Shown piece after piece: positions 19,760 to 29,877 of a DNA stretch of 64,000 bases. Numbering within the stretch: the first letter of the stretch is position 1; each line of letters starts with the position of its first letter. Made by a program: the position numbers and the translations under genes. The DNA lies in the NCBI RefSeq assembly GCF_963678635.1, contig NC_087068.1, forward strand, positions 53,406,213-53,470,212, in the 5' to 3' direction. A model generated the notes under the pieces. The model saw nothing but the letters and a program-made list of their open reading frames with translations. It was not told the origin of the DNA and ran no database searches. Source of the stretch: Symsagittifera roscoffensis. Lineage: Eukaryota; Xenacoelomorpha; Acoela; Convolutidae.

Positions 19760-20374
19760 TGGCGCAGTCAAATACGGAAACGGCCTACTGCAGTTTGAAC
19801 GTCTTCTGGGCCGGCCCATCACAGGAACCGTCGATCTCGTGGGAGGAATGGAGTCAAAGCTTCCAACTGATAATCATCGCAATGGAAGAGATCGATATCG
19901 ATGATTTGTTACGAGATAATTTATTGCCAAAAATTTTTTATCCGACACTAGAAGAGGCGCGGGGAGACGCGGAAAAGTGGTTGAAATCAAAATTGTTTCT
20001 GTCCTTGGGGAAACAGGGACAGAGATATTTCGATTAGAAACATCCATTTGTTTAAATTGTCGTTATGAACTGCATCGAACTGTGAAAATTTTCAACTGAT
20101 ACGTTTCAGAAAAAACGTTTCAGTCCCAGTGCGTACATGAAACGTTTTCGACCAAACAAAAGATTCATATTCTGTGGTCGAAAACAACTTGATAACAAGG
20201 GTAAGGAGCAATTCATTGGGGATTCACCCGCAGCTGTGATTTCGGGGATTGAGAAGCATCGACTTTTCGTAACGTTTTCATATTTGAAATGAAAAATGAA
20301 GATGTCAAGAAACAGTTATCTACGGAAACAATGAGCCCGTGGGAGGCATTTACTTTTGCCGTTGTTTGAGAGTT
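19759..20374 (+). pseudogene. gag: D-family gag start, cut off by the duplication junction
   Basis: The ATG at 19,759-19,761 takes its A from the LTR end. The frame begins Met-Ala-Gln-Ser-Asn-Thr and runs to a TAG at 20,035-20,037, about 92 codons. It is acidic in the middle (Glu-Glu-Ile-Asp-Ile-Asp-Asp). A 35-40 bp insertion containing GTCCCAGTGCGTACATG at about 20,115-20,150 is absent from the unit 2 copy. The element then stops at the junction with B-family sequence. Confidence 0.75.
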
Positions 20375-20607
20375 TTTAACAGAGTTTTAGTTAGACTAAA
20401 TTCTGATTTTGGGTAGCAATTGACCGTTGCTGGAATGTTTGGAATTTTTAGTTGTTAATTGAGCGTTTGTTCTAAGCTGTAATAGCTCTTTATTTTCCCC
20501 GCGTTTTTTTATCAGGTCACATGGTGCTTTGTTTTGGATGGCCAATTGATGTAGTATGACATTGTCAATCATTTCTAAGTTGTTTACGAATGTGGTAATT
20601 GCCGCAA

Positions 20608-21602
20608 CTACAAATTCATCATCGTACTCACTGGGGGTAAGGGTAATCCAACCGAATTTCGTGACATATAGTCTATTAATCCCATTTTACTCCCTGAGAG
20701 ATGTTTGATATCAAAACGAAATGATATTAATCTATCGATCCAGCGGGTGAGGCGGCTTTGATTTGTCTTTGATCGTTCGCTGGCGTTTAATGCACTAATT
20801 AACGACTGATGGTCCGTGACGACAGTAAAATGTTTGCCGTAAAAATAGTATTTGAAGTGCTCAATTGCCCAAACAACGCCTAATAATTCTAATTCATGTA
20901 CCGAATTTTTTTCCTCAAGAGAGTTTAAAAAACGTGACGCATGTGCTATAGCCACCCAAACTTCCGTTGAATGTTGTTCTAATGCTGCTCCTGAACTTGT
21001 ATTGGATGCATCACAGACGATGCGAGTATCTAAATGTTGGTCAAAATGTTTATTTTGTGTGATTTTAGCCACGAGTTGTAAAATGTTTTTGAAGGCAGTG
21101 TTGTGTTCTGGTAGCCAATTAATAGGTCTGTTCTTTTCAGTATTTTTAAGTAATGATCGTAATGCTGCCGCTGTTTGGGCTAAATTTGGTATATATCTGG
21201 TAAGATGATGTATTGATCCCATGAAACTTTTGAGTTGTTTGAATATTTTGAGGGGTGATAATTTTTCAATTGACTCGGTTTTCTTTATGATTGGTTTAGT
21301 TCCCTCACTGTTTATGGTGTAGCCCAACGACTCAACTTCCTTGCATGCGAACTTACACTTGTCTAATGAAGTCGCAAGATTTTCTTCATCGAGTTTTTTT
21401 AGCACCGTCTGGAGTTTTTGTCGATGAGTTTTGAGCGTTCCTCTGTTACGATTAGAATATCGTCGGGGTATGCATAGGTATTGTTGCAATTTGTGAGTGT
21501 TAGATCCACCGCTTTTTGGAATTCTGTCGGCATGTCCGTAAGGCCGTTAAATTGTGTTTGAAATTGGTTTGTTCCGGTGGCATTTCCCCCAATTGATTGC
21601 AT
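20608..21602 (-). pseudogene. pol: Element C reverse transcriptase and RNase H
   Basis: Frame 21,602-21,399 holds the palm with Leu-Thr-Asp-Met-Pro and a Tyr-Pro-Asp-Asp active site at 21,459-21,470. A 1-base difference from B near 21,440 then shifts into frame 21,489-20,608 (293 codons). That frame covers the RT end, the connection and a full RNase H (Val-Cys-Asp-Ala-Ser, His-Glu-Leu-Glu-Leu, Val-Thr-Asp-His-Gln). A deletion of about 7 bases near 21,598 breaks the link to the fingers. With these breaks it cannot make a single RT protein. Confidence 0.88.
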
Positions 21603-21643
21603 TGTTCTCGTGTTGTTTTATCCAAAGGGATTTGTGAATATGC

Positions 21644-22180
21644 TTATCTCAAGTCAAGTGTTGTGAATAATGTTTGGTTCAATTTGTCTGATTTCACTAC
21701 TTGTGCGATATTGTCCAGCAGAAGGTCAATGTTTGGCATTTGATATTTGTTTTTGTGTTTGTATTTGTTAATTTTCCTTGAGTCCAGTTTGACCGTATGG
21801 TCCTTTTTGACCGTGATTCCTATTGGGCTGATAAATTGTTTGCCTGAACACTTATTGAGTTTGATGATGTGTTTTTGGTCAACCAATTTGTTTAGTTCAG
21901 CTTCAACTCTTTCTTGTAAGTGTATTGGTATGCGTCTGCCTTTTTGTTGTATAAGTTCAAAATCTTTGTTGAACTGTGTTTTCATTACGTGATGTTTGGA
22001 TGTTCCAATTCGTACGCAGAGTTGTTGAAATTTATCCTTGACCCATTGCTTAATCTCATGGTTCGAATCGTCACTTTGTTGTACGTTGAGTACCTTTTGG
22101 GTTGGTTTTTCCTGAATAAGTCGTATGCCAATACACGGTAGTAAGTTCCGTCCTAGTATATTGGCTTTTTGGTTGTCCAC
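21644..22180 (-). pseudogene. pol: Element C protease C-terminus, linker and RT fingers
   Basis: This 178-codon frame begins at the end of the protease (Asn-Ile-Leu-Gly-Arg-Asn-Leu-Leu). It crosses the linker with Lys-His-His-Val-Met-Lys and Arg-Arg-Ile-Pro-Ile-His-Leu-Gln-Glu-Arg-Val-Glu. It then enters RT through the Lys-Tyr-Gln-Met-Pro-Asn segment up to Thr-Leu-Asp-Leu-Arg, where a stop follows. It overlaps the preceding gag-protease frame by about 110 bases, which reflects a deletion of about 11 bases near 22,218 relative to B. Confidence 0.85.
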
Positions 22181-23165
22181 TATAATGAACAGAGCTGTTT
22201 GAACTTTCCATCCGCCAGACTAGTATCAATCTTCCTTTAGGTTGAATATATTCACCGTTACAGCATGCCAAATTTCTGGCTGCATCCTCCGGGGGAATAT
22301 TTTTGAATATTGCCGAAGAGTTGTTTTGTTGTAATCGTTGTGCCGTTTTTTCGTTTAGAAAAGACATTGGGCTACCTGAGTCAGCAATTGCAAATAATTC
22401 TGTTGTATTCGATCTCAATTTGACGATGTGTCCATTCAAATTGTCTTCTGATATTGTTTTTGTGTCTTCAATCTCAAATGATTCAGAGATTGCCAAAACT
22501 GAAAAGTCGTCTATTGCGTAATTTGCCCAACCAGCATTTGTGGTGAACTCTGCGTAGAACACCGGGTCGGTATCCGTCCCCGTGCTCTCTATTTTTGTTT
22601 CTTCTTGTTGTTCCTCAATTGTATTTCCTAAATTATTGACATTTGTGGAACGACAAACTATCGCAAAGTGTCCGCGTTTTGCGCATTTTGACCAAATTTT
22701 GTCTTTAGCTGGGCAAGATTGTAGGTGGTTTGGACTATATTGGTTTCCACATTTAAAACATTGTTTGTACTTTGTGTTTCGTTGTTGTTGATTCTGTTGA
22801 CCTCTTGCATTATGTGATCCACGTGGGTATGGTCGTCCGCGAAAACTTCCCCGGCCTCGTTGATTGTTTTGGTTATATTGTTGATGTTGTGTGCCACGTG
22901 TTCTGACATAGTGTATTGGTTCTTGCTTCGTGATCGTATTTGATTGCCCTTCGGTCGGATTTACTTTCCTTGTGCGGCTGTGTTTAATTCCTTTTTCAAG
23001 TCGGATTGCGTATTCGTAAGCTTCCTGTGGCCTACGTGTTTGGGCTAGCATTTCTTCTGCAATTTTTTCATTGTTCATGTGAGCGGTAAATATATCCCGT
23101 ACCCACTCATTTTCGCGGTCGCCACAATCAGCTCGTAAAGCTAGTTCAACTAGATCAGCATGAAA
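22071..23165 (-). pseudogene. gag-pol: Element C capsid end, nucleocapsid and protease
   Basis: Reading leftward, the capsid C-terminal domain (Phe-His-Ala-Asp-Leu-Val-Glu-Leu) is preceded by a TAG where B has a Gln codon. The 335-codon frame from 23,078 continues with an Arg/Gly/Gln/Asn-rich nucleocapsid. It has Cys-x2-Cys-Gly...His-x4-Cys and a second knuckle whose first Cys is Trp, ending Gly-His-Phe-Ala-Ile-Val-Cys. The protease follows, with Ala-Asp-Ser-Gly-Ser-Pro as active site, so gag nucleocapsid and protease share one frame. The protease end is frameshifted. Confidence 0.87.
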
Positions 23166-23195
23166 CTATTCTAGACTCTTCGTTTTCTTTTGTTT

Positions 23196-23726
23196 TCAAC
23201 AAATGAAGTTATACCTCTCGAACGCTATTATACGTGTCGTTACGAATATATCTTCCAAAACAGTCATGAATTGTTGTGTAGACACCGTGTGTACTTGCAT
23301 ATTCGGTCGTTTTTGCTGTATTTGATGTTGTCCTTTGGCGCCGAGACAAAAGAAGAGGTAATGGTAACTGCGAACTTTAGCATCCGCTTCATCCCATCGG
23401 AATGAATTGCACAGGACCCCTCTTTCTCGCGCTTTTATCACGTGGTTTTCCCAACCCACTCTCTTTTCTTGATTGCGCACCTCTCTCTTCTTTCTTTGAG
23501 CATCTGTTTCGCCAGTGATTTCAACCTCGTATACTGGCTCGGCGGGTTCAACAAGTGTTGTACGAACTCGTTCTAGGTTTCGAATTTCAGTGCCGTTTTT
23601 GGCGAATACTGCCATTTCCAGTATTGCCGCCCATTTTGTCCATTCTAGTGGCGGTTCGGCCGATGCTCGTCCCCAGAAAGGATTTTTGTTAGGTGGATTC
23701 TTCGAAAATCCTGCTGGCTGCGCCAT
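23196..23726 (-). pseudogene. gag: Element C gag N-terminal half (best preserved gag)
   Basis: The ATG is plus-strand CAT at 23,724-23,726, with its A the last LTR base. The frame runs 176 codons, beginning Met-Ala-Gln-Pro-Ala-Gly-Phe-Ser. It is rich in charged helix formers and includes Trp-Glu-Asn-His-Val-Ile-Lys, Phe-Arg-Trp-Asp-Glu-Ala-Asp and a Thr-Val-Ser-Thr-Gln-Gln-Phe segment. A 1-base shift near 23,200 cuts it off from the capsid C-terminal domain. It has no signal peptide or membrane segment, as expected for a structural gag protein. Confidence 0.87.
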
Positions 23727-23986
23727 GTCATACCATATACTCCTCGAAGTATGAACAGTCTGTTATTGAATCCGTATGGATAGATAATATCAACTGTTGA
23801 GAGGAGAAGTTAAAACAACTTGTTTTCGTAAGAGTTAATTATTCTCTGAACCGTAGTTCTCTTCAGCGACCGTTCTTGTCCTTGTATCAAGGTCAATCGA
23901 CCAGTACACATTAATGTTTCTTAAAATCACAACATAAATGGTATATAAATACATAATGGAGTTTTATCTATCCATGCCGGTTGACA
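23726..23986 (-). repeat. 5' LTR of element C
   Basis: It is 261 bp, with a TGTCAT start. The right 65 bp (from AAAATCACAACATAAATGG) match the LTR fragment at 17,811 better than the intact B LTR, and the end is TTGACA rather than ATGACA. It therefore looks like a hybrid of the two. Confidence 0.85.
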
Positions 23987-25695
23987 AAAGTCAAAGAGTT
24001 TCATTGATGTTTTGGTCTTTTTATTTGGTCCTTGCGTGCTTTAAAACGCAATGGATGTAGAATCAAAAATGATAGGCAATGAATAAATGCAATCAAATTT
24101 CGAAACTGATGAATCTCAAATAAAAAAAATCGCTTTAAATCCCTTTTAATCACCTTAAAATTCAAAACAATTTCAGACTGGAAAAAATGCATTTAAATTG
24201 ATTTAAAATCGATTTGGATCAATTTTTTTAGCTGGGATTTAAGATCATTTTAAATCGATTTTAAATCAATACAAATTAATCTTCATATTTTTTGTTTTAT
24301 CGTTGTACTTTTTTCATACTAAAATCAATCTAAAATTAATCAACGTACTTTTTTCATAATAAAATTGATCTAAATTTAATCAACGTATTTTTTTCACACT
24401 AAAATGGATCTTTCTTTGTCAGTGCGGGTTTTTATTGTGTTTTACATACCGTATGGGGGATGATTTTTGATCATTTTTTTAAAAGTTCTCAAAGTTTTCA
24501 AAATGAATATTTTTTCATAGGCGTTAAAGTGCACTTTGAAGATTTATGGTTTTGTCTGGATTGAAGCAGCTTCTTAGAGTGTGATAAAAATATGATAAAA
24601 GCTTCTTATTCTTTATTGCGATGTAAAAAAAGCGATGGATCAAAAAAATAAATTGTTTCTTCCGATCTTTGATTCAGTAATAATTTTTTTTCTAAGGAAA
24701 ATTGCTCATTATAAGTCCAACCTACTTCTTTTATTGACTCAATTCATGGAGATGATTGATTAGCCTTTTTGGTGCATGCAGATTAAACTGGGCAATTATG
24801 TTTAATCGTATTATGCTCTATCCTATTAGATTGACAAATGATAGCCATAAATAGTAGTTACTATTACATATAATGAAAATCGTTTCCATCTAATTTTCCA
24901 GATTGAATGGTTTTCTACGTTGTAATATAGGGCAAACCCATTCGGGCGAATCATTTTTTTTTCTCCGGTTCCAAAATTTACGAAAACAGGCTTTGCTCCG
25001 GACGACTAAGTCAGAACAAGTTAAGACCAGCTTTCTTGCATCCGTCACGTCGGTTACTTTAGAAATAAGGGCCACGCATCCAATTCTTCAGAGATGAAGT
25101 TTTTTTTAAGGGAAAAGCCACTAGAACCGGAGCAGGTTAGGTTTTTGTTTCATCAACTACATCCAGCCTCAGTGAATAGGCCCAAGTCAGCGTTTTGTGT
25201 GCAGCTGAAGATGAAGGCACGGAACGGTCGCGCGAGTGTCAGTTTGTGATTAGCAGACCCTTCGGGGACAACTATTGGATACTGAAACAATGACTTACCT
25301 TATCGGATGGGAGTTAGCTCAGAGTCCTGTGAATCCGCTTGAAAAAGTGTAAAAAGCCATACAAGGGTCTCCAGGAGACGGCAGATGAACAAATAATGGT
25401 GAAAGGAATCAGGACCGCAAACCTTTTTTATGAATTGCCAATGTTGTCGAAGCACAAGCGGTTCACGAACAGAAATCCCAATTGATCAGGGGACAGCGAT
25501 CGATGAACAAATACAAATGCGCTCTGGGTTTCAGCCGAAACAATTCTGAAAACCTCAAAGTGATGTCTACAGTCCCGGTGCGTACATGACTCGCAAACTG
25601 ATCCCAAGGTAGTTGTTCAAGATGCCGATAGATCTAAGAGGGTAAGAAGAAGATTCAATGCAAACCGGTGAACAAAATCCGGTGAGGCCAGCGCA
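23987..25695 (+). other. Duplicated flank with T right part, second copy
   Basis: The T right end lies at about 23,990-24,430 (ending GTCAGTGCGGG), followed by the same non-coding sequence as 18,304-19,560. No gene is recognised. Confidence 0.6.
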
Positions 25696-25893
25696 TGTAC
25701 GTACTATAGGGTTATATTATTGTATGCTTGCTTATATTATGTAACGTCCTATGACCGTAAAGACCAACTTTATAGTGATCGTTAAGTGGCCCTACAGCCA
25801 GTGGCTGGCGTAACCGTATTGAGTTACAGTTGATTCTTTTACGTTTTTATCTCTACTGAAGTCTAAGAAATACTGCTCAGGCATACTTGCACA
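25696..25893 (+). repeat. 5' LTR of element D
   Basis: It runs TGTACGTACTATAGGG to ACTTGCACA and is followed by TGGCGCAGTC. It is nearly the same as 19,561-19,759. Confidence 0.75.
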
Positions 25894-26171
25894 TGGCGCA
25901 GTCAAATACGGAAACGGCCTACTGCAGTTTGAACGTCTTCTGCGCCGGCCCATCACAGGAACTGTCGGTCTCGTGGGAGGAATGGAGTCAAAGCTTCCAA
26001 CTGATAATCATCGCAATGGAAGAGATCGATATCGATGATTTGTTACGAGATAATTTATTGCCAAAAAATTTTTATCCGACACTAGAAGAGGCGCGGGGAG
26101 ACGCGGAAAAACGGTTGAAATCAAAATTGTTTCAGTCCTTGGGGAAACAGGGACAAAGATATTTCGATTAG
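25893..26171 (+). pseudogene. gag: Element D gag N-terminal part
   Basis: The ATG at 25,893 uses the last LTR base. The frame runs 92 codons to TAG, beginning Met-Ala-Gln-Ser-Asn-Thr and including Trp-Glu-Glu-Trp-Ser-Gln-Ser-Phe and the acidic Glu-Glu-Ile-Asp-Ile-Asp-Asp. Compared with copy E it lacks about 40 codons in the middle (between Leu-Glu-Glu and Gly-Asp-Ala-Glu). It ends in Gly-Gln-Arg-Tyr-Phe. The rest of gag lies downstream in other frames. Confidence 0.75.
25894..25903 (+). other. Primer-binding site of element D
   Basis: TGGCGCAGTC directly follows the LTR CA. Ten bases fit a tRNA-Ser acceptor end (GACTGCG-CCA, from general knowledge). It also provides the TG of the gag ATG. 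Confidence 0.7.
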
Positions 26172-26429
26172 AAACATCCATTTGTTCAAATTGTCGGTAT
26201 GAACTGCATCGAACTGTGAAAATTTTCGACTGATACGTTTCAGAAAAAACCAAATGTTACAAACAAAAGATTCATATTCTGTGGTCAAAAACAACTTAAT
26301 AACGAGGGTAAGGAGCAGTTCATTGGGGATTCACCCGCAGCTTTGATTTCGGGGATTGAGAAGCATCAATTTTTTGTGACGTTTTCATATTTGATATGAA
26401 AAATGAAGATATCAGAAACAGTTATCTAC

Positions 26430-26800
26430 GGAAACAATGAGCACGTGGGAGGCACTTACTTTTGCTGTTGCTCGAGGGGGAGGCAAACTCAAGTACAAGA
26501 CGGTCAGAGGAGGAATAACAAGAATCGGGACAAACAAACTTAACGGTAATCGCTCAAACAATGTAGGGCCAAGTGACGCAGGCTAAGGGGGAAGTTATGT
26601 CGAATGCAAACCAGTCAATGGGGTTGATAATGAAGTGCTAGACAAGCGCCACAATTGAGGAAACATGTTTTAACTTAATCATAGGGATTATTGCACTGTA
26701 AAGAACATCGTCTGCCATAATCGCAGTTGTCGAGGGCATTTTGCAAGGTATTGCAAGAAAAGGTCAAATAATCAAGTTGATGGGTCATATGAATTTACGC
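26430..26800 (+). pseudogene. gag: Element D gag C-terminus with zinc-knuckle remnant
   Basis: A Thr-Trp-Glu-Ala-Leu-Thr-Phe-Ala-Val-Ala-Arg segment (about 26,438-26,470) fits the end of capsid. At 26,713-26,754 a Cys-x4-Cys-Arg-Gly-His-Phe-Ala-Arg-Tyr-Cys sequence is a CCHC knuckle with displaced cysteines. Several stops interrupt the frame between these parts. The stretch 26,180-26,430 has no readable motif. Confidence 0.65.
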
Positions 26801-26929
26801 CATTCTAGACAAATGTTTTTACCAAGTTAGAAGAACAGTATGACGAAGAAATTGTTGTTTTTGTTTTCAAGACGATTTCGGACATGGGGGCAAGGAGAAT
26901 AGGAAAATGCTTCATATCGATTTGAACCA

Positions 26930-27235
26930 AAGCCCTTGGCGCACATAGTTCCAGATCGATTGTGCCAGTCCAGTCTTGTTTATCTCACAGACGAAACTAC
27001 ATGAGCTGAAAATTTGGGATCGAGTTCTTGTTGTTAAATGGGTGCCGGAAGAGATCAAGAATATATTCTATAGTGCGATAGACTGCGTAGTTTGAATTAT
27101 TGGGGGAACATCGAATCGGAAAATTTGGTGGCTAAGAAAGCCGAAATTTATATCATAAAGGGAGGCCAAATAGACATCATCGGGAAAAATATTCAGCCCG
27201 CCCTAAGCATTCAAGTTGGGTAAAAGAAAGTCCGC
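26930..27235 (+). pseudogene. pol: Element D protease
   Basis: The active-site region reads Phe-Gln-Ile-Asp-Cys-Ala-Ser-Pro-Val, with the catalytic Asp at 26,958-26,960, then Thr-Lys-Leu-His-Glu-Leu-Lys. This matches the element A pattern (x-Ser-Ala-Ser-Pro-Val, then a Leu-His-Glu-Leu helix), but here the Asp is kept. The C-terminal half, with Ala-Glu-Ile-Tyr-Ile-Ile-Lys-Gly and Asp-Ile-Ile-Gly-Lys-Asn-Ile, lies in another frame at about 27,140-27,205. Split frames make it non-functional. Confidence 0.7.
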
Positions 27236-27244
27236 CCACCCTAG

Positions 27245-27880
27245 GTTAAAGGGAAAAGAGTGCCAATACCTCTTTTGTCAAAAGTGGCCAAAATCATCCA
27301 GGGGTTACTCCGAGATGAGTATTTTGTAAAATTAGGCAAGTAAACGAAGATTGTTTTTGATTTAGTAACGGTTTTGACGCAAAACGAGATGGTTTGGTCA
27401 AATTGGCTTTAAATTCCTAGTTAAATTAGTAGCAGATATACTGCATTCAGTACCAGATGCCGACCATGAACGAACTTGTTGATAATATAGCATTATCCAT
27501 CAGTGGTAACACTTTGGACCCATTATGTTTCTCTAACATAGACCTAAGATATGCGTATTCGCAAATGGCATTGAGTAAAAAACCGGTCGGCAAGTCTATT
27601 TCAGTATAGTTGGGGCAATATCACGGGCACGTACAGATTCAAGGCCAGATTCTACGGCTTAGGCGATGTACCGAATGAATTCCAAAGGGTAATAGATTCT
27701 ATGGTGGGGAATTTGCCGGGCGTTGATGTGTATTTGGATGACACTAGAGCAACTAGAGGGTCGGCGGTGCGCACTTGGCGGGAGGTGAAGAAAATGATGC
27801 AGGTTTTGAATGACAATAATGCGGTGGTAAAGTGGAGTAAATGCACAGTAAATGCACATCGAATGGTTCAGTTTTAGAAT
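27245..27880 (+). pseudogene. pol: Element D reverse transcriptase
   Basis: The fingers start with Arg-Val-Pro-Ile-Pro-Leu-Leu and a Gly-Leu-Leu-Arg-Asp-Glu segment. Ser-Asn-Ile-Asp-Leu-Arg-Tyr-Ala-Tyr-Ser-Gln, with the first catalytic Asp, lies at 27,532-27,564. After a frame change near 27,600 come Asn-Ile-Thr-Gly-Thr-Tyr-Arg-Phe, Gly-Leu-Gly-Asp-Val-Pro-Asn-Glu-Phe-Gln and an intact Tyr-Leu-Asp-Asp at 27,731-27,742. That second frame stays open to about 27,875 through a Lys-Trp-Ser-Lys-Cys segment. Confidence 0.87.
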
Positions 27881-28104
27881 GTCGACTACCGTTACTGTAG
27901 CGATGGACCGAAATTTGGAATAGAAACTAAAAATGAAAATACCTGAGAACATTTCGAACATAAGGTCGTTGAATGGTTCAATGAATCAATTCATGAAGTT
28001 CATCCCGAACATGGCAGCTACAACCAATTAGACTGGGAAAATATACCAGATTTGAATGGGGGGAAAACATGAGGAAGTGGGAATTTGTACAAAATCATCA
28101 TTTT

Positions 28105-28666
28105 GATTAGCGGAAAGGAACACTAGTCAAATATGATGCATCAAAGAAAGGCCTAGGGGCTGTCCTGGAACAATACCATCCTGACGAATGGAAGCCTTTT
28201 TCGTACGCATCTTGGTTTTTAAAAGAAGCGCAGCTCAATTATAGTCTCAAAGAGCTGGAACTGTTAGTGATTGTGTGGGCAGTGACTCACTACCAAAATT
28301 ACTTGTTTGGGGCACCGCTCAATGTAATCACTGATCATAAAGCGCTAGCGTCTATCGGAAGAGAAATACTCTAAAACAACTCAAACGAGACTAATCTGAT
28401 GGGTTGACTGTTTAATTCCGCTCGATTATGAAATAGAACATGTCCCGGGTAAAAAAATGAGATTGGTGGACTATAATTCTTGCCATCCTCTAGGGCAGGC
28501 CGCAATTGTTTCAGATCTGGATAATAAATTTCCTGTTGTACAATTTAATGCAATTAATTTGCATTGGCAGCAAAGGAATGCGGCAAAACTAGTTTACTGG
28601 CAAATGACTCTATGTACAAAACAAAATCTGAAGGTACTCGTGGCACCTAATCAGAGTTTGTGTTAA
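28105..28666 (+). pseudogene. pol: Element D RNase H
   Basis: Frame 28,120-28,374 carries Val-Lys-Tyr-Asp-Ala-Ser-Lys-Lys-Gly-Leu-Gly-Ala, Leu-Lys-Glu-Leu-Glu-Leu-Leu with the catalytic Glu, and Val-Ile-Thr-Asp-His-Lys-Ala-Leu, then stops at a TAA. The family's usual Arg-Trp-Val-Asp stretch is broken. The end, with Glu-His-Val-Pro-Gly-Lys-Lys-Met and Val-Asp-Tyr, resumes in another frame near 28,430-28,666. All catalytic acids are present, but the domain is split. Confidence 0.86.
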
Positions 28667-28883
28667 CAACCACTACTGAACAGAAATTACGATTAATTGC
28701 CGATTGATGAATCCGTTTGAGATGGCAGATAATTCAAAGCTTACAAACATTGACAACCCGGTGTGGGACACCAGGAAAATCTTTTCAATAACTATTCATG
28801 GCACAAACTCTTTGCGACAGCCCACGTCTGACTCTAAGCTCTAAGGTTATTCCGGTGGAAATGTTTCCATCAAGCTTGTTCGA

Positions 28884-29877
28884 TTGCCGGAGTTCTTTGA
28901 TTCGGAGTTTATTTCCACTTTGACTGAAGCAGACGAGATTCAAAAAAGCGTTATTGATGCCCTTGTAGAGAAAAACAATACCGCAGTCCGGAATTTTGGC
29001 ACTTACTTTGGCCATTTTGCCACCCATTTCGATACCTCTAATGGTATTTTGTTCATGAAGGTTCAAATGGTGTTTCCACCGCAGTTAAGAGCCCCTATCT
29101 TCAAGATGCGGGACGTCGCAAGTAGTTACATCTGATGAACGCACATGAAATTTCAGAGTCAGCTAATTGCGGCGAATTGCAAAGAATGCATCAAAACCGG
29201 TAAGAAATAAAAATCTGTAATACCTAGTACCAAGATTGCATCTATGAATTTAATGGAAGAGGCGAATCAAAAAATCGAAAAGAATTTTTTTGCGGCCATA
29301 GCCATCCACCAGGAGTGCTAACAAAAACCTAGTGATTTGCGTTGATAGGCTTATGAAGTTTCATACGGTTCAAATAACAACGCGTACTACGGAGGCGGTT
29401 ATAAAAGTCTTCCTGGAAAACTATATAACTCTTCACGCTATAACGCGGGTAAGTCAGACTGCTGAAGGATCGGGATTTGAGGCTAAATTGATTCATGAAC
29501 TCTGCAGGCGACAAAAACATTTTTTTTGCCGGTAGCAATGCATCGGGTCACAGGTCTTGTCAAACGGTGTGTACGGATTTTTCAGAAATTATTCTTTGCG
29601 TAAAATGAAATCTGATACAATAATAGAACAACAAAAAACCAATCATTGGGGGTGTACACCTTTTGAGGTATATTTTGGTTGCAAAAGAAAAACGATTTGG
29701 CATTCAATCACCCGTTCTGCTTCGTCCAAAAACTTGAATTGGAACAATGTGCTGTTTTCTCTAGATAGGAAAAAGAGGATGTTTCCTGCGAAAGTAAAGC
29801 TGGACTACGGACAGACGGATGACGAGACAAGCATGAGAACAATTGATCGCATCAACCATCCGCTAGTTTCGGGATGA
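28884..29877 (+). pseudogene. pol: Element D integrase
   Basis: The Cys pair of the zinc domain is seen as Asn-Cys-Lys-Glu-Cys-Ile-Lys-Thr-Gly near 29,175-29,205. The core frame 29,332-29,535 has Ile-Cys-Val-Asp-Arg-Leu-Met-Lys-Phe. Where the second catalytic Asp is expected (before Gly-Ser-Gly-Phe) it reads Gln-Thr-Ala-Glu-Gly. Further on, Thr-Gly-Leu-Val-Lys-Arg replaces Gly-Leu-Val-Glu-Arg, so the catalytic Glu is Lys. The C-terminal motif Pro-Phe-Glu-Val-Tyr-Phe-Gly-Cys-Lys-Arg is in frame 29,557-29,877. At least two catalytic residues are lost. Confidence 0.82.

Larger units (their letters stand above)
20375..23986 (-). mobile_element. Element C: truncated sister copy of B, minus strand
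   Basis: C carries a 5' LTR (23,726-23,986), gag, protease, RT and RNase H of the B family, and ends in the RNase H-integrase linker at about 20,375. It has no integrase, tail, polypurine tract or 3' LTR. Its right flank (AAAGTCAAAGAG) is the same flank that follows B, so it arose by segmental duplication rather than by its own insertion. It keeps the zinc-knuckle and protease region that B has lost, while having its own frameshifts and a gag stop. Confidence 0.88.
14111..26478 (+). repeat. Tandem duplication of about 6.2 kb in two units
   Basis: Unit 1 runs from about 14,111 (AACAGAGTTT) to about 20,374, and unit 2 from about 20,375 to about 26,478. Both begin in the B linker, cross RNase H, RT, gag and LTR of the B family, cross the shared flank, and end in the D-family gag. 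At the junction, D sequence (TTTGCCGTTGTTTGAGAG) runs straight into B linker sequence. Offsets between matching points are 6,122-6,267 bp outside the local differences. The flank halves are nearly identical, with only scattered base changes. Confidence 0.88.

Noticed and set aside
20375-23986. C as an independent insertion of the B family
   Set aside because: Its right flank is the same as that of B and it has no left LTR or target duplication, so segmental duplication explains it better.
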